Assembly: GCF_020521235.1 (NCBI RefSeq)
Contig: NZ_BLAY01000011.1
Span: 19,823-83,822 of the forward strand
Direction: 5' to 3'
Length of the DNA stretch: 64,000 nt
Source of the DNA: Microseira wollei NIES-4236
GTDB taxonomy: Bacteria > Cyanobacteriota > Cyanobacteriia > Cyanobacteriales > Aerosakkonemataceae
Shown here piece after piece: positions 54,798 through 64,000 of the stretch. Numbering within the stretch: the first letter of the stretch is position 1; each line of letters opens with the position of its first letter. Position numbers and translations under genes: made by a program. Below the pieces are notes generated by a model. The model ran no database searches. It was not told where the DNA came from and saw only the letters and a list, made by a program, of their open reading frames with translations.

Positions 54798-54872
54798 TTT
54801 GACTGCTAGCTTGTTCTGGCTGATTTTGTAGGATTCCAAGACTTGTTTGAGCGCTCTACCTGCTTTTCCCAT
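54798..54872 (-). pseudogene. XRE-type regulator gene, N-terminal piece
   Basis: 25 codons: MGKAGRALKQVLESYKISQN KLAVK. This is the first helices of the small HTH protein whose second half is at 50783-50968. The frame then enters the IsrB omega-RNA. The family is a short cyanobacterial XRE regulator that usually reads ...KLAV...G..RS.VYRW.... Confidence 0.82.
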
Positions 54873-54984
54873 AACATAAATTGTGTCCAATGAAGATATT
54901 TTCCCCAAAGTTACGGATTGCTACAAACCGTCAAATTTTGGCAACGGGCTGACTGGGATCCCCCTGTGGTGGTAGGATGACAGC

Positions 54985-56459
<1,475 letters not shown>

Positions 56460-56548
56460 ATGCTAAATAATGCTTAGGGAGTAGGAATATAGATTGTCTC
56501 TTTTCTATTCCCTAGCTTTTAGTCAGACAAACTTTACCAGTCTAGTCC

Positions 56549-56788
56549 ATGTCAGAAGTTAAGCAAAAAACCAAACCCATTCAAAAAATTATCTTTGGCA
56601 GTCCAGGCACAGGAAAAAGCTATCGGGTTCGTGAAATTGCCAATTATTACCGCAGAAGATTTGAGTATTACATAAAATCAGAAAATACAGAAGAGATTAA
56701 AAGTAGAAGTATAAGAAAGCAATTTGTTTATGAATATCTTATTCAGAGGAATGAAAACTTTTTGCTCAAAGATTTTAGTCGGTTTTAA
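56549..56788 (+). pseudogene. McrB-like AAA+ ATPase, N-terminal fragment
   Basis: 79 residues starting near IQKIIFGSPGTGKSYRVREI, a Walker A motif in the context seen at the start of McrB-type restriction NTPases. The frame ends in GATTTTAGTCGGTTTTAACC, a palindromic repeat related to the one at 13401-13416. No Walker B or later motif follows. It is probably a truncated remnant of a restriction gene. A short intact protein is unlikely. Confidence 0.55.
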
Positions 56789-56958
56789 CCGAATTGAGCT
56801 AAAAGCCTTTGAAATTTATTTCCGGGCGGGTGTTCCGGCAGGCGCAAGATGTGAGTTAACGCACCCTACTTTCGACTATTGGTTTCCGAAATTGCATTCT
56901 TGCCGTTGTAGCTAGATATGGCTCCTACTTTTGCGATTATTAAGCGTAATAATAAAGT

Positions 56959-57717
56959 ATGGCGAGACAATCATTCTCAACGCTGCAACAAGAAACACCA
57001 GAAAATCCAGGTATTGCATCGTCTGCATTTCCCCTGCCGGGAGGGGGAATTACTTTGCTGATACTAGGGATAATTATCGGTTGGCTGGTTGTGCGCGATC
57101 GCAATTCACCGATTATGCCCGATCCTAATCATGGTAATCAACCCCACTTCACCCAAGCACTTCAGTGGATTGCCTATAGCAAAGCGTTAGAAAAATCTCA
57201 GCAGTATGAGCAAGCAATCGCAGCTTACGATCGAGGCTTGACCGATTTTCCCCATGATTTTCGATTATGGCACGAACGGGGACTGCTGCTGGCAAAGCTA
57301 CAACTGTTTGAAGCAGCACTCGAAAGTTACAATCGCGCCTACGAATTGAAACCCAATCAGCCAGATTTGGCACACGAACGCGGCGACGCTCTCTTGCAGT
57401 TAAAACGGTACAAAGAAGCGAACGCATCTTTTGATATCTGTTTGCGGTATTTTCCCTATAGCGCCCATATATTGGCAGATAAAGGTTACGCGCTCTATTG
57501 TTTGGCACAATATGAAGCAGCCTTGAAAGTCCTCAATCAAGCGCTGAACAATGCCACCCACGATCGCAATACGAGTGCTTATGCTCGCTTCTATCAAATT
57601 GAATCTTTGATTGAGTTAGGACAGTTTGATGCTGCTTTACAGTCATCTCAGCAAGCCATGAAGCTTTATCCTAATGAGTTGTTGAAAGAACAGCAAAAAA
57701 AATTGTTATCAATGTAG
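56959..57717 (+). CDS. TPR-repeat protein with one membrane segment
   Basis: 252 residues. One hydrophobic helix (residues 29-46, GGGITLLILGIIIGWLVV) anchors the N-terminus. Residues 60-245 contain about five tetratricopeptide repeats, for example AIAAYDRGLTDFPHDFRLW and ALESYNRAYELKPNQPDL. Such proteins hold partners together; the partner is unknown. Confidence 0.85.
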   Translation: MARQSFSTLQQETPENPGIASSAFPLPGGGITLLILGIIIGWLVVRDRNSPIMPDPNHGNQPHFTQALQWIAYSKALEKSQQYEQAIAAYDRGLTDFPHDFRLWHERGLLLAKLQLFEAALESYNRAYELKPNQPDLAHERGDALLQLKRYKEANASFDICLRYFPYSAHILADKGYALYCLAQYEAALKVLNQALNNATHDRNTSAYARFYQIESLIELGQFDAALQSSQQAMKLYPNELLKEQQKKLLSM

Positions 57718-57753
57718 AATGATTATACACTCGGTGAATCTGTCTGACAAAAG

Positions 57754-58620
57754 ATGCTGAAAACTTGGCGAAAAGGCTTGTTGAGACTGGGGAAAATGAG
57801 TGCGCTCGCTTACACCTCCACCTGCGGTATTTTATTCTTCAGTCAGCCCTACTTTATCTTTAAACCAACTCGCACTTTCCCAAAAAATCCTGAATTTTAT
57901 AATATCAAATATCAAAATGTTTATTTACCAGTCCCCGGAAGTTCAAGCAATGACGTAATTCATGGATGGTGGATTCCATCTCAACGACGGAATTTAGGCA
58001 CGTTACTCTATTTACACGGCAACAGTTTCAATATAGGCTCTAATATTACTCAGGCTTACCGTTTTCACCAACTGGGTTTTTCCGTCTTGCTAATTGACTA
58101 TCGAGGATACGGTAAAAGTCAAGGCAATTTTCCCAGTGAATCTCAAGTTTATCAAGATGCTCAAATCGCTTGGAATTACCTGGTAAAACAAAAACAAATT
58201 CCAGCCAATCAAATTTTTATCTACGGTCATTCATTAGGCGGTGCAGTAGCGATTGATTTAGCAGTAAAACATCCAGAAGCAGCCGGATTAATTGTGCAAA
58301 ATTCTTTTACTTCAATGCAGAAGATGGCAGAACTAGATCCTTACTTGCGGATATTTCCAATTAGTTTAATTTTAAGACATCGATTTGATTCTATTACTAA
58401 AGTTAAATCCTTGCGGATGCCTGTGTTGTTTGTTCACGGCACTGCGGATGCGATGATTCCCAAAACAATGAGCAAAACCTTGTACGCTGCTGCACCCGAA
58501 CCTAAACAGTTGCTGCTAGTTCCGGGTGCAAAACATAATAATGGAGATCTTTTTTTTAATCGCAGCGAATATCGCCAAGCTATCCAAAATTTTGCCGCAT
58601 CAGCACGAAATGGTAGGTAA
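57754..58620 (+). CDS. Alpha/beta-hydrolase (BEM46/ABHD13-like)
   Basis: 288 residues. LLYLHGNSFN (oxyanion region), nucleophile elbow IYGHSLGGAVAID, acid in VHGTADAMIP and catalytic His in GAKHNNG. A hydrophobic N-terminal stretch (residues 14-32) may anchor it in a membrane. The family is a serine hydrolase of unknown substrate. It is 36 bp after the TPR gene, so the two may be one transcript. Confidence 0.88.
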   Translation: MLKTWRKGLLRLGKMSALAYTSTCGILFFSQPYFIFKPTRTFPKNPEFYNIKYQNVYLPVPGSSSNDVIHGWWIPSQRRNLGTLLYLHGNSFNIGSNITQAYRFHQLGFSVLLIDYRGYGKSQGNFPSESQVYQDAQIAWNYLVKQKQIPANQIFIYGHSLGGAVAIDLAVKHPEAAGLIVQNSFTSMQKMAELDPYLRIFPISLILRHRFDSITKVKSLRMPVLFVHGTADAMIPKTMSKTLYAAAPEPKQLLLVPGAKHNNGDLFFNRSEYRQAIQNFAASARNGR

Positions 58621-58770
58621 TTGTAGGTTGGTTTGATATTATAAAATGCGGAGATCTAAGATCTTGTACAAATCGCCAGACGAGGCGGAGCTTCGTTACT
58701 TTCGTTCCCAGGCTCGAGCCTGGGAACGAGATGTGGTGGGCTGCTGCCTCCCCAGGGGGCAAGACCCAAC

Positions 58771-59340
58771 CTACAGATTTTTGTACCGCTGCTGAATTTC
58801 CCGAATCGAAAATACTGCCTCAAACTTCAATCCAACACCTTGGTAAAATTCAGCACCACCTTGTTCTCTATCTACCAGTGAAATTACTCGATCGACGCTA
58901 TAACCAGCCCCGCGCAGCCGTTCCACCGCTTTCATCGCCGATTGTCCGGTGGTTACGACATCTTCTAAAACTACTACTTTCGCCCCTTCTGGTAAATGGG
59001 GGCCTTCTATGTAAGCTTTTGTACCGTGTCCCTTGGCTTCTTTACGGATAATGAGTGCGGGAATCGGTCGATTTTCAATAGCAGAAACGACGCTCACTGA
59101 GGCTACAATTGGATCGGCTCCTAAAGTCAATCCAGCCACGGCGTCAGTATCAATCGGTAGCATTGGTAACAGAAGGCGAGCGATTGCTAAAGCTCCTTGA
59201 GGATGGAGGGTCACCTGCTTGCCGTTGATGTAATAAGAAGCACGCTGCCCCGAAGAGAGAACAAAATCACCTTCTTGATAAGCTAGATGGCAGAATAAAT
59301 CCAGAAGTTGCTGGCGCAGCAGCGTCAGATCTGATGTCAT
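58771..59340 (-). CDS. pyrE: Orotate phosphoribosyltransferase
   Basis: 189 residues from MTSDLTLLRQQ. The PRPP-binding motif VVVLEDVVTTGQSA and KGHGTKAYIEG are clear, as is SSGQRASYYINGK near the N-terminus. It makes orotidine 5'-phosphate in pyrimidine synthesis. Upstream in-frame ATGs at 59379 and 59409 would add up to 23 residues not typical for the family. Single gene. Confidence 0.93.
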   Translation of the reverse strand: MTSDLTLLRQQLLDLFCHLAYQEGDFVLSSGQRASYYINGKQVTLHPQGALAIARLLLPMLPIDTDAVAGLTLGADPIVASVSVVSAIENRPIPALIIRKEAKGHGTKAYIEGPHLPEGAKVVVLEDVVTTGQSAMKAVERLRGAGYSVDRVISLVDREQGGAEFYQGVGLKFEAVFSIREIQQRYKNL

Positions 59341-59462
59341 AGCCCAGACACCGGAGTGGGCAGGTGTTCCAATCGTCATCGCCGTTGAGGGGTTGAAATA
59401 GCCAACCACGATCTTAGACCCAAAGTTGAGCTAGGATTTGAAAAAATGTGAGGGTGAATGAT

Positions 59463-59900
59463 ATGGGTATGCGATTGAGTTGCCTTAAAGGCGTAATGAT
59501 TGTTGTAGCTGCGGCTGGTGGTTTTGCTAACAGCGCGATCGCTGACCCCTATATTTTCGTACCTGACAATGACAGAGCGGTTCGCATCGATCAGCAATTC
59601 AATCGGGTCTTTTTTAGCAACGATAGAGAGTTCTTCAAAAATCGTTCTATCGAGCGGCAATTGGACTTTCTGTTCGGACTGAGGAATTCTTACCCCGAAA
59701 ACGAAATTAATCGAGATGGTAGGGGAGTCCACAACCTTTATGTAGAAGTGCTGGAACGGCAGGTGGGCAGCGATCCGATACTGCTTACCCCCGATCTGCC
59801 AAATCCCTTCAATACCTCGCTGCGACAGCTACCGCCCTCTAGTTTTAGCCGCCCATTTGGGGGGCGGGAGTTGATCAACGAGGAACTGCCGCCGCGTTAA
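59463..59900 (+). CDS. Hypothetical exported protein
   Basis: About 145 residues. Signal peptide with hydrophobic core GVMIVVAAAGGFANS and a cleavage site after AIA; the mature part starts DPYIFVPDNDRAVRID. Acidic and Asn/Arg-rich, with no cysteines and no recognised domain. ATGs at 59463 and 59469 are both possible starts; a GTG at 59448 is less likely. Divergent from pyrE. Confidence 0.6.
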   Translation: MGMRLSCLKGVMIVVAAAGGFANSAIADPYIFVPDNDRAVRIDQQFNRVFFSNDREFFKNRSIERQLDFLFGLRNSYPENEINRDGRGVHNLYVEVLERQVGSDPILLTPDLPNPFNTSLRQLPPSSFSRPFGGRELINEELPPR

Positions 59901-59959
59901 CGGTATAGTTACCATAGTCAGTCCATAGTCAAAAGCCAAGCCCAAATCGTCAATGGGGC

Positions 59960-60000
59960 TGTTGACACTCCCCGACCTGAAGGTGCGGGGATTCTTAAGA
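59960..60000. repeat. Right-end hairpin of the tnpB element
   Basis: CCCCGACCTGAAGGTGCGGGG (59970-59990) flanked by TTGACACT and ATTCTTAAGA. This matches the typical right end of cyanobacterial IS605-type elements, in which the minus strand reads GAATCCCCGCACC... It marks the end of the tnpB element that spans 59960 to beyond 64000. Confidence 0.75.
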
Positions 60001-60354
60001 CATTGCGGTCTTAATATCCCTGTTTGTAGGGTTCCCAGGCTCACCGCCTTTGTCCAAAGGACGCGGTGATACGCCAGTTGCTCCACTTGGGGAAACCCCA
60101 AGACCGCACTGGCTCTTCTCCTTACAGTATTTTGGGCGTTTAGTGGCCTTAGCCACAGGTTCCGTCGAGTCCCGGCGTACCATTTCTAATGCTCTGTCCC
60201 TAATGTTTTTCGCTTGCCGTAATATCAGCATGGGCCAAAAATCCACAAGCCGAACAGATGAACTTTTCACCATCACGATTTGAGCGGTCAATATGCCCGC
60301 AATTTCTGCATTCAGTGCACCGAATGTTTCGGATTAATCTTGATTGCGCTCTTG
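59995..60354 (-). pseudogene. tnpB: TnpB gene, 3' exon with two frameshifts
   Basis: After intron 2 the frame starts KSAIKINPKHS. It then shifts to CTECRNCGHIDRSNRDGEKF (zinc finger, first half) and ICSACGFLAHADITAS (second half, catalytic Asp in HAD), and shifts again to KNIRDRALEMVRRDSTEP. So the zinc finger and third RuvC residue are present but need two frame corrections (near 60315-60325 and near 60220). Last codon about 59995. The gene is dead as sequenced. Confidence 0.75.
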
Positions 60355-62849
60355 GTGGAGTCGAGTAGAAAGTCGCCTTTCTACCCTCTCCTTCAAAACC
60401 GGACGTGAAACTTTCGCTTCATCCGGCTCCTCAATGAAATGGCTCTATGTCATGAGTACCAAGACTTCCGTCAGTGGTTGTCTTTGTGTCATGGCAATGT
60501 CTATGGAGGGCTTGTAGGTTCGCATAGGTATTTTTGCCCCCTTTTGATGTTGGTACAATATGGTCAATTTCTATCAAGTCCCCCGGTTTAAATGGTAGTC
60601 CGCAGTGATTGCATTTTCCCTGTTGTCTCTTAATTAGAGTTGCCAATTTTGTAGAGACTTCAGGGCTTCGACCCATGCGTGTACTCCAATATATCCAATT
60701 CCCATCGTAAGGACTTCTTTCTCCTTGAACTTTGGTAAAAACCTTGATTGGGGTTTTTGAGTGTTTTTCAAGTGTTAGTCCTTCTTTGGTGCTAAAACAC
60801 CAGTTATCGTTTCCTACTGTGTGCCAGTATCGATCTGATATTTGGTGTTTATTGGAATGAATGTTTCTACGCCTTGCCCAAGCTCGGAGTTTTTGATATA
60901 ACAGAAAATCCATTTGATTAAAGGCTTTTTGACTTGTCACAGTCGAGTAATAACTAGACCATCCTCTAATTATCGAGTTTAGCTCTTTTATTAAGATCGA
61001 CTGCGGCTTTGTGAGATGAGTATCTACTATTTCAGCCAGTTTTCTCTGGTGGGCTTTCTGTTTTTCCTTGCTAGGGGTGATGATTGTGTTAACCCCTAAT
61101 ATTTTCCCTTGGTAACTGGTGGCGCTGCGGTAATCTCCTGATGGGTATTGTTGGATATGAAAACCCAAAAAATTGAACCCCAGTTTTCCGTTTTTCTCGT
61201 TAAATGTGTGAGTTATTTTTGTTTTGCTGGGTTTGAGTTCCAAGTCCATACCTTTGAGCCATTCGGATATTATTTCTTGGCAGTGACTCACCACATTTAT
61301 ATCTTCATGTATGACAACAAAGTCGTCCGCGTATCTTACGAAGCTGAGCGACTTTACCTTAGTTTGCCAACTCACCTGATTTCCTTTTGGATTTCGGATG
61401 TCTAGTGTTTTAGCAAACTCCATGAGTCTTATTTCCATTCCATGTAAGGCTATGTTGGCTAATAATGGGGATATTACTCCTCCCTGGGGAGTTCCTTCAT
61501 TCGTTGGAAATAAGCTTTTCCCATCCATTACTCCTGATTTTAACCAGGATTTAATTTGTTTTTGAAGTCTGGGAAATGTGTTTATCTTTGCCAAGAGTGC
61601 CTCATGGTTGATTTTATCGAAGCATTTTGCAATATCGGCATCAAGCACATATTTGGCTTTTTGTCTAATTGCGTTATATATTGCTTCGATTGCATCGTGG
61701 CATGAGCGTCCGGGTCTAAATCCATAGGAGTTACTCTCAAAGAGCGCTTCCCATTCTGGTTCGAGTGCTAGTTTTACTAGTGCTTGTAATGCACGGTCGT
61801 GCATAGTGGGTATTCCAAGGGGTCTTTTTTCCTTAGTTCCAGGTTTTGGTATCCATACCCGGCGGGTAGGTTTAGTAAAACCTGTTAGTTTAAGGTGTTT
61901 AATCAATTCGAGTCTTGCATTGGGTTTTAGGGATTTAATTCCATCAACTCCTGCTGTTTTCTTGCCTTGATTGTCTTGGGTTACTCGGCGCACTGCAAGA
62001 CATCTAGCACTCCATGACCTAATTAGGGTTTTTTGAAGCTTTCGGACTACCTTGACATCACCACTCTTCGAGGCTTGATATATCCGTTTTTGCAACTTGT
62101 AAACACGTTTTTCTATCTGTTTCCAGGGTAATTCCTGCCATTGATAGTCAGGTTGCACCCCTAAACAGATGGGAAAGTCGTGTTCCCATGCCACCCTAAA
62201 CTTCAGTTTGGTTTTGGCCTTTTTCATTGCTACTTACCGCTATATCATCCATTTCATCGTGGGTACGTCAGCGTATCCTTATGTTTCCAGAAGGCATTTG
62301 CTTCTTACCCAATCCCTTCCCTCAAATGCTTGCGACTGGTTGTCTTCTTGAGTATCGACCACCTCAAGAGCATTTGTGGGGTTACTTCGTTCCGAGACAC
62401 CATTGATAGGAACCTGTAGAAGTGTTACTATCCACCGGGTTTGTAGGCAGTGCAGGTTGGTCAACGAGGAAATTGCCAACGCCTTATCCATGCCTTTTGG
62501 CTTGGGCTGATAACCGTCGTAGCCCATTTGCCATCACGATGGTTCGGACATAACTTCACCTGTCGGTTACTCATGGGTTCTTGCTAGACGGGATTTCCAG
62601 TACGGTTCTGGATTACCGTCGTTCATCCCCGCTTCACCCGTTTGATCACCATTCGCCCAGGTGGGGGATGCGCTTTCACCTCTGCACTAGAGGGGTAGGG
62701 CTTGGAATTTCTAGGATAATTTTCCTCACCTACATGGTGTCTCAGTTATCATCTCTAGAGGATTTAAGTGCGTATTCAATCTTTCGATTACTCCAGAGAA
62801 GCCAGCCACCCTTGAGTATTACTACTCATTTCGGCTGAACGAATCGCAC
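60355..62849 (-). mobile_element. Group II intron 2, inside tnpB
   Basis: 5' end GTGCGATTCGTTCAGCCG (62849 downward), domain V hairpin at about 60395-60429 (GAGCCGGATGAAGCGAAAG ... CGTCCGGTTTT), then a GGTAGAAAGGCGAC...TTTCTACT stem (domain VI region). The 3' end lies near 60354-60355 (...CGACTCCAC/C); the exact base is uncertain because the downstream exon is frameshifted. Length about 2.5 kb. The 5' exon ends ...GCAAAGTTAGGA after codon 'Gly' of AAKLG, phase 0. Confidence 0.85.
60431..62227 (-). CDS. Group II intron 2 reverse transcriptase-maturase with HNH endonuclease
   Basis: 598 residues, intact. RT motifs: PKPGTKEKRPLGIPT, GFRPGRSCHDAIEAI, GTPQGGVISPLLANI, catalytic RYADDFVVIHED. Maturase segment IIRGWSSYYSTVT. 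HNH C-terminus: CNHCGLPFKPGDLIEIDHIV, then HRHCHDTKT. The ORF lies in intron domain IV and its stop is right next to domain V. With the RNA it would splice the intron and perform retrohoming. Close paralogue of the frameshifted protein in intron 1 (shared YKLQKRIY, GKKTAGVDG, YADDF blocks). Confidence 0.93.
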   Translation of the reverse strand: MKKAKTKLKFRVAWEHDFPICLGVQPDYQWQELPWKQIEKRVYKLQKRIYQASKSGDVKVVRKLQKTLIRSWSARCLAVRRVTQDNQGKKTAGVDGIKSLKPNARLELIKHLKLTGFTKPTRRVWIPKPGTKEKRPLGIPTMHDRALQALVKLALEPEWEALFESNSYGFRPGRSCHDAIEAIYNAIRQKAKYVLDADIAKCFDKINHEALLAKINTFPRLQKQIKSWLKSGVMDGKSLFPTNEGTPQGGVISPLLANIALHGMEIRLMEFAKTLDIRNPKGNQVSWQTKVKSLSFVRYADDFVVIHEDINVVSHCQEIISEWLKGMDLELKPSKTKITHTFNEKNGKLGFNFLGFHIQQYPSGDYRSATSYQGKILGVNTIITPSKEKQKAHQRKLAEIVDTHLTKPQSILIKELNSIIRGWSSYYSTVTSQKAFNQMDFLLYQKLRAWARRRNIHSNKHQISDRYWHTVGNDNWCFSTKEGLTLEKHSKTPIKVFTKVQGERSPYDGNWIYWSTRMGRSPEVSTKLATLIKRQQGKCNHCGLPFKPGDLIEIDHIVPTSKGGKNTYANLQALHRHCHDTKTTTDGSLGTHDIEPFH

Positions 62850-63874
62850 TCCTAACTTTGCAGCTAGATACTCGATCTTTAAGCTCAATTCATTCCAAGC
62901 AGCATCAGAGATAGCGCGATTTAACCCAACTTTTCTGGATTGTCCATTCGGTAAAAACCTCCCACTCTCCTCATCTTTCTTCACCCGACAGCGACGTAGC
63001 ATACCAGAGACGTTCAAGTCTTCCAAAGCAATTGCATCCACTCGTCGGGAAACAATAGCATTAGCTACCCACCATTGATAAGCTTGTCGCTTATCGCTGA
63101 TTTTCTTATGCAGGCGTCCAACTTTTCTTTTCGCCTTTTTCCGGTTATTGCTACCTTTAACCTTGCGATTAACCCGCCGCTGCCTCACATGCCGTAACTG
63201 CTTAACTTTCTTGTTGTTGCCAAACTTAGGATTGGCAAACTGATGCCCATCGCTCATGTGTACCAGTTTGACAATTCCCAGATCGCATCCAATAACAGAT
63301 CTGACTTGGGTTAAAGATTTAGCCACCAGGTCTGGTACGGTTTTCTCCTCAATTCTCAGCGATACATACCACCCATCCTGGCGTTGCCGGAGCGTTGCCG
63401 CTTTGATGGTAAAACTATCTGGGATAGGTCTGGAGTTATAGAATCGCATCCACCCCAACTTGGGCAAATAAATCTTGTCTCCTTTAGTTTTTACACCCAT
63501 CGCATAGGTGAACGAGGTGAAGTTGCTGCGATTCTTGAATTTGGGAAAACCCCTGCCTATGCCCTTCGGGCACGCTGCGCGAACAAAGAAGTTTTTGTAG
63601 GCCATATCCAGACGTTTTACATTCTGTTGCAAAACGGTTGAATCTATTAGAGCATACCAAGGTCTAGATGCTTTCAGTTGCGGCAATGCCGTAATTTGAA
63701 TGTCGCCAGCGCTGCGGCGGGTATTTTTAGCAGTTTCGGTGTCTTTCCACGGTTCTCCCGTGGCACCGTTCTTGCTAACGAAACAGGTTAACGGACAAGC
63801 TGAGGCACGGGTTCTAATATCGCAGTAATCTCCTTGGATGAATTGTTGATTGTCTTGACCAATCCTGTCGCCCA
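62850..63874 (-). pseudogene. tnpB: TnpB gene, middle exon between two group II introns
   Basis: About 341 codons open from the 3' end of intron 3 to the 5' end of intron 2. It starts GDRIGQDNQQFIQGDYCDIR and contains LPQLKASRPWYALIDS. RuvC-I Asp is in VIGCDLGIVKL and RuvC-II Glu in AIALEDLNVSGM, and it ends LSLKIEYLAAKLG. TnpB of a different branch from the one at 15093-16178. A block FFVRAACPKGIGRG is encoded by a short palindromic repeat (CCTATGCCCTTCGGGCACGCTGCGCGAAC), also seen near 24470 and 48260. An internal ATG at 63686 could start a truncated product. The N-terminal exon lies outside the window. Confidence 0.82.
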
Positions 63875-64000
63875 GTTAGAGTCGATAGAAGCCTTGCGAC
63901 TTTTACCTCTCCTTCAGAACGGTACGTGATACTTTCGCATCATTCCGCTCCTTGATAATTCCATCCTTGTTATGGATACGATTCAAGACTAACTATCGGG
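63875..64000 (-). mobile_element. Group II intron 3, 3' end only (runs out of the window)
   Basis: Domain V hairpin at about 63918-63952 (GAGCGGAATGATGCGAAAG ... CGTACCGTT), a domain VI stem (AAAAGTCGC...GCTTCT) and the end ...TCGACTCTAAC at 63875. The layout is the same as in intron 2. The exon following (TGGGCGACAGG) opens directly into the tnpB frame. The intron's RT gene would be to the right. Confidence 0.82.

Overview
The window comes from a filamentous cyanobacterium, most likely of the Oscillatoria/Microcoleus type. A photosystem II gene (psbZ), the ffh-rpsP-KH-phoH order, a hormogonium-polysaccharide-type gene cluster and many GCGATCGC (HIP1) octamers point to this, as do dense families of short interspersed repeats. 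These are 7-bp 'GCTAATG/GGTAATT' runs, palindromes built on GAAACCCGGTTTC with CAGGACTTACGCA ends, and 8-bp purine/pyrimidine runs. I saw no tRNA, rRNA or CRISPR array.

Layout. 1-9.4 kb: the end of pgi, a cupin protein, a thiamine-diphosphate decarboxylase, a 2OG-Fe(II) oxygenase, an HpaI-type aldolase, a response regulator, a low-molecular-weight tyrosine phosphatase, a HAD hydrolase, and a gene broken by a 14-copy palindromic array. 9.9-13.3 kb: psbZ and a large DHH-CBS-CCA-adding enzyme. 13.7-22 kb: a stressosome operon (rsbR, rsbS, rsbT, a SpoIIE-type phosphatase and two hybrid histidine kinases) with a tnpB element between rsbS and rsbT. 22-28 kb: the ffh-rpsP-KH-phoH group, opened by an IscB element and rpsU. 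28.5-36.4 kb: polysaccharide genes (HpsL-like polymerase, three glycosyltransferases, GNAT, acyltransferase) and a 1-Cys peroxiredoxin. 37.8-50.7 kb: cysK, an alcohol dehydrogenase gene stopped by one TGA, a thioredoxin-like ferredoxin, two MuiA/DUF4139 proteins flanking an Hpt protein, Uma2, YgfZ-like, VanX-like and hypothetical genes. 54.9-59.9 kb: a TPP riboswitch with thiC, a McrB fragment, TPR and alpha/beta-hydrolase genes, pyrE, and an exported protein.

The most striking parts are two nests of mobile DNA. At 50.8-54.9 kb a small XRE regulator gene is split by an IsrB element (the HNH-less relative of IscB, with its omega-RNA region). The isrB gene is itself split by a 2.47-kb group II intron carrying a reverse transcriptase-HNH gene with one frameshift. 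At 60.0-64.0 kb a tnpB gene is split by two group II introns: one complete with an intact RT-HNH gene, the other entering only by its 3' end. Thus all three group II introns in the window sit inside genes of IS605-superfamily RNA-guided nucleases, and two of the three exon-exon junctions can be seen to rejoin in phase.

A second unusual object is the 851-residue MuiA-like protein. It contains a PilJ-type HAMP-like segment in its middle and lies beside a free Hpt protein, which suggests an undescribed link between the DUF4139 family and phosphorelay or chemotaxis-type signalling. A third theme is repeat DNA living inside reading frames: in the CCA enzyme, a hybrid kinase, the second MuiA protein and the YgfZ-like protein.
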